A stretch of DNA of 64,000 nt from CAXRDE01 sp964229355 (lineage in GTDB: Bacteria > Cyanobacteriota > Sericytochromatia > UBA7694), in assembly GCA_964229355.1 (NCBI GenBank), contig CAXRDE010000003.1:1-64000 (forward strand). The letters run 5' to 3'. The translations under genes were made by a program, and so were the position numbers. The notes beneath the pieces were generated by a model that worked only from the letters and a program-made list of their open reading frames with translations, made no database searches and was not told the DNA's origin. Positions 62,022 to 64,000 of this stretch are shown here, piece after piece (the first letter of the stretch is position 1; each line of letters begins with the position of its first letter).

Positions 62022-62055
62022 GTGGGTTTCGGGTCACCGATGAGCGGAAACCCAC
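62022..62055. repeat. Perfect 9-bp inverted repeat
   Basis: GTGGGTTTC (62022-62030) and GAAACCCAC (62047-62055) are exact inverse complements with a 16-base loop. They lie at the 5' end of the degraded NHL gene, where the AT-richer DNA begins. It might mark a junction or be a transcript hairpin. Confidence 0.45.
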
Positions 62056-62865
62056 AGGGCATGTGTCTAAATCCAGAGTTAAAGATTACAGCCATCGAAC
62101 AAGGTTTGGATAATCAGCTATGGCTTTTAATACGCTGGCCTGACGAAGATCACTGGGATTATAGGGTAATTATTTTAAACACGAACACATTTGATATTCA
62201 AGTGTTTGGAGATCTTAAAATCCCTTCCAAAGTACCTGGTTCATTTAGTGAATTCGATAGTACCCATGTGTCAGATTTTGTTGTAGATGCAAACAATTCA
62301 GCAGTGTACTATTCTATTGATTATAGCGATGTAAATCGTGAGTGGGATTATATAAAGGAAGATGCTGAAGGTCACCGTAAGGTGTTCGCTTCAACGCAAA
62401 ATTGTAGTCGTAATACGTTTAATTACGATAAATCAAGACAAAAAATTTTTGTAAATGCATTTAGCGAGTTTGATTTGAACAGAAAAAAAATGAGTTATAT
62501 ATCTGATATTCATTTTCAAGTAAAAGATAACGACTCCCTTCTAGTGACTGATTCCATTTTAATGGGCAAATCCAGGATTCTATCAATCAACACCGAGGAT
62601 AGAGTGATTTCTTCTGATTTCAGATTTCTCTGCTATAAGTCTTGCGGGTAGCGCTAAAACGGGCTATAAAGATGGCGAAGACGCGGCGTTCAACTACCCT
62701 ATATCCATTATAAAAGACAATGCAGAGAACTTGTTTGTTACTGATGCCTTAAATTTTGCACTCAGAAAAATCACCCCAGAAGGTGATGTGTCTACGATTT
62801 ATCGCATACCTGTTGATAAACGACAGAAAGCATTACAAGAGCCTCAGCTCGACGAGACATTTTGA
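62022..62865 (+). pseudogene. Degraded NHL-repeat beta-propeller gene
   Basis: The frame from 62022 stops at 62651, but the next reading frame continues to 62865 and encodes a clear NHL repeat: LAGSAKTGYKDG, FNYPISIIKDNAENLFVTD, LRKITPEGDVST. The break lies at a 7-bp tandem duplication (GATTTCA GATTTC, 62616-62628); removing one unit restores a continuous frame (SSDFSAISLAGS). The N-terminus has no signal peptide or good ribosome site, so the gene is probably also truncated at 5'. The DNA is AT-richer than its surroundings, consistent with transfer or decay. Confidence 0.65.
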
Positions 62866-62898
62866 ACGACTCCAAAATTGCACATGACGTCGCAAAGC

Positions 62899-62932
62899 AA
62901 AAGCTCCTGCATTGCTTAGCAGGAGCTTTTTT
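62899..62932. terminator. Bidirectional terminator
   Basis: The stem AAAAGCTCCTGC/GCAGGAGCTTTT with an 8-base loop lies between the broken NHL gene and the convergent gene ending at 62950. Confidence 0.9.
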
Positions 62933-62949
62933 AGTTAGATATAAGGGAA

Positions 62950-63681
62950 TTAATAACCGCTGTAGTAACCTTGTTGGGGCGCGTAGTAGTTTTGTGTGGT
63001 GGCATAGTTATTGTTGGTCGCTCCCAGCATATTGCCCACACCGGTAGCCACTTTATCTCTTAAACCGCTGCCATCAAACAGGAAGTTGACACCGGTGGCT
63101 CCCACAGCACCCGCTGCGGCTGCACCGACAGTGCTCAGTAAACCACTGCCTGGGAGTAACATCGAAATCGCACCTGCGGTTAAACCACCACCGGTACCGG
63201 CCAGAATACCACCCACGGTATCCGCGGCCACGTTGGCTCCGGCAGCTGCGTTGCTGATTTCGCCACGTGAGGCGGCGGCAAAGTTTTTCACACCGGACAC
63301 AACGCCCATCACGCCCCCACCGATCAGACCAGACTTTAAGCTGGCTGCTCCGAGGTTGCGCAAACCCGCGCCGATACCGTCAGTTTTGAAAGAGCGTAAA
63401 GCATCAGCGGTTTGGCGGTGGGTAATGGCACCTACGGTCCCCCCGGCCAATAAAGAGCCGACAACACCGGCTTTGGGGCCACCCAACGAAGCGGGCATGG
63501 GGGTCGGAGGATAATAAGGCTGTTGTTGATAGGTATCACCGGTGAATACACCTGCAATTTGGTTGGCAGCTTGCTCTACAGAGTAGATGGCGGGCACCAT
63601 GGCATCCATTGCGCCCTGTACAGCACCGACGTTTTGTTGAAAAGTGTTGACGCCGTTCACAAAGTTTTGAATGCTTCCCAT
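62950..63681 (-). CDS. Glycine-zipper hypothetical protein
   Basis: The 243-residue protein begins MGSIQNFVNG, has a Tyr/Pro-rich linker (about 52-65) and then Gly/Ala-rich hydrophobic segments with many GxxxG and GG steps (about 70-215), ending in a Tyr/Asn/Gln-rich tail. No signal peptide is seen. It probably associates with membranes or assembles into oligomers. A near relative of the 58032 protein by its N-terminus. The function is unknown. Confidence 0.65.
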   Translation of the reverse strand: MGSIQNFVNGVNTFQQNVGAVQGAMDAMVPAIYSVEQAANQIAGVFTGDTYQQQPYYPPTPMPASLGGPKAGVVGSLLAGGTVGAITHRQTADALRSFKTDGIGAGLRNLGAASLKSGLIGGGVMGVVSGVKNFAAASRGEISNAAAGANVAADTVGGILAGTGGGLTAGAISMLLPGSGLLSTVGAAAAGAVGATGVNFLFDGSGLRDKVATGVGNMLGATNNNYATTQNYYAPQQGYYSGY

Positions 63682-63793
63682 AATCTGTAGCTCCTTACGC
63701 TCTCTTGTGTCTTGATCTATTTATAGCGCATTTTGGCCAAAAACTGACCCCCTTAAACTTAAGTCCTGATTAACTTATAACAAAGCTTAAGTT

Positions 63794-63831
63794 AAAAAAA
63801 GACACCCCCTGGAATCAATATTCAGGGGGTG
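63794..63831 (-). terminator. Terminator of the partial gene at the right edge
   Basis: On the minus strand the stem CACCCCCTG/CAGGGGGTG (loop and bulge between) is followed by TCTTTTTTT. Confidence 0.82.
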
Positions 63832-63886
63832 GGTTGTTGACGGGCGAGGACAGTACCCGCCAATAACAGATCTTTTAAAGTGAGGT

Positions 63887-64000
63887 TTAGAAACCTTCGG
63901 TGAGTTTGCTGGCGAGACGTCCGCCAACCACGCCGCCCACAGCACCTGCGCCGACGGTTAAAATGGTGCCCATAACCCCTTTAACAGGGATGAAGCTGGC
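63887..64000 (-). CDS. C-terminal end of a glycine-rich protein (partial)
   Basis: An open minus-strand frame enters from the window edge and encodes 37 residues ending LASKLTEGF, with a GAGAVGGVVGG stretch. This looks like another glycine-zipper protein of the same type as those at 58032 and 62950. It stops at 63887 and is followed by a terminator. The start lies beyond the window. Confidence 0.6.
   Translation of the reverse strand, partial: ASFIPVKGVMGTILTVGAGAVGGVVGGRLASKLTEGF

Overview
The window comes from a Gram-negative, respiring, probably motile bacterium of roughly 50% GC. Outer-membrane biogenesis is seen in a BamA/TamA-type barrel and other barrels, lipoproteins and a secretin. 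Respiration is seen in several c-type haem proteins, and motility in a rod/hook protein and a MotA-like protein. DUF3326 and Tll0287-like (DUF3365) proteins are best known from Cyanobacteria, and there is no photosynthesis gene. A non-photosynthetic relative of Cyanobacteria (Sericytochromatia/Melainabacteria type) is my best guess, but it is inference. No rRNA, tRNA, IS element or CRISPR array was found.

Layout. 1-2.1 kb: AT-richer exported proteins of unknown function, including a frameshifted paralogue at the edge. 2.1-6.2 kb: mnmA, a diguanylate cyclase, and a RegB/RegA-type redox two-component pair. 6.2-13.3 kb: a lipoprotein (DUF4399), then a minus-strand operon imelysin / di-haem oxidoreductase / imelysin / HTTM, divergent from a DUF4920-PepSY pair; this looks like a periplasmic metal (iron or copper) uptake system. 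13.3-25.6 kb: flagellar rod-like protein, murJ, secretin, sugar kinase/HAD/ssb, a PhnD-like lipoprotein with a PAS histidine kinase, tsaD and a MotA-like protein.

26.7-39.2 kb is the most striking part: a sulfur/persulfide island. A CsoR/CstR-type repressor is followed by two rhodaneses, a 1-Cys peroxiredoxin, two persulfide-dioxygenase-type metallo-hydrolases, thiosulfate dehydrogenase (TsdA) with a DUF2490 barrel, a DUF3365 haem protein, DUF202, a secreted beta-carbonic-anhydrase-fold enzyme, a split YeeE/YedE transporter and TauE/SafE. Six promoters in this stretch, including the repressor's own, carry the same 11-bp G/C-tract operator (about ATACCCCNTAT), several of them inside the -35/-10 spacer. 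I infer one regulon that senses reactive sulfur (or copper) and handles sulfide, persulfide, thiosulfate and sulfite.

39.2-57.9 kb is mostly housekeeping on the minus strand: glutaredoxin, glyS, a RecB-like nuclease, MerC, mtaB, two paralogous metallo-hydrolases, Yip1, queA, SpoIID, a secreted GH1 enzyme, a BamA-like barrel and smpB. A plus-strand group holds a baeRF protein, a glutamine amidotransferase, moaD and moaE. 58-64 kb holds priA among glycine-zipper, EF-hand and DUF4332-like proteins of unknown role and a degraded NHL-repeat gene broken by a 7-bp tandem duplication. Several plus-strand genes lack a Shine-Dalgarno sequence and have a -10 box about 7 nt before the ATG, which suggests leaderless mRNAs.
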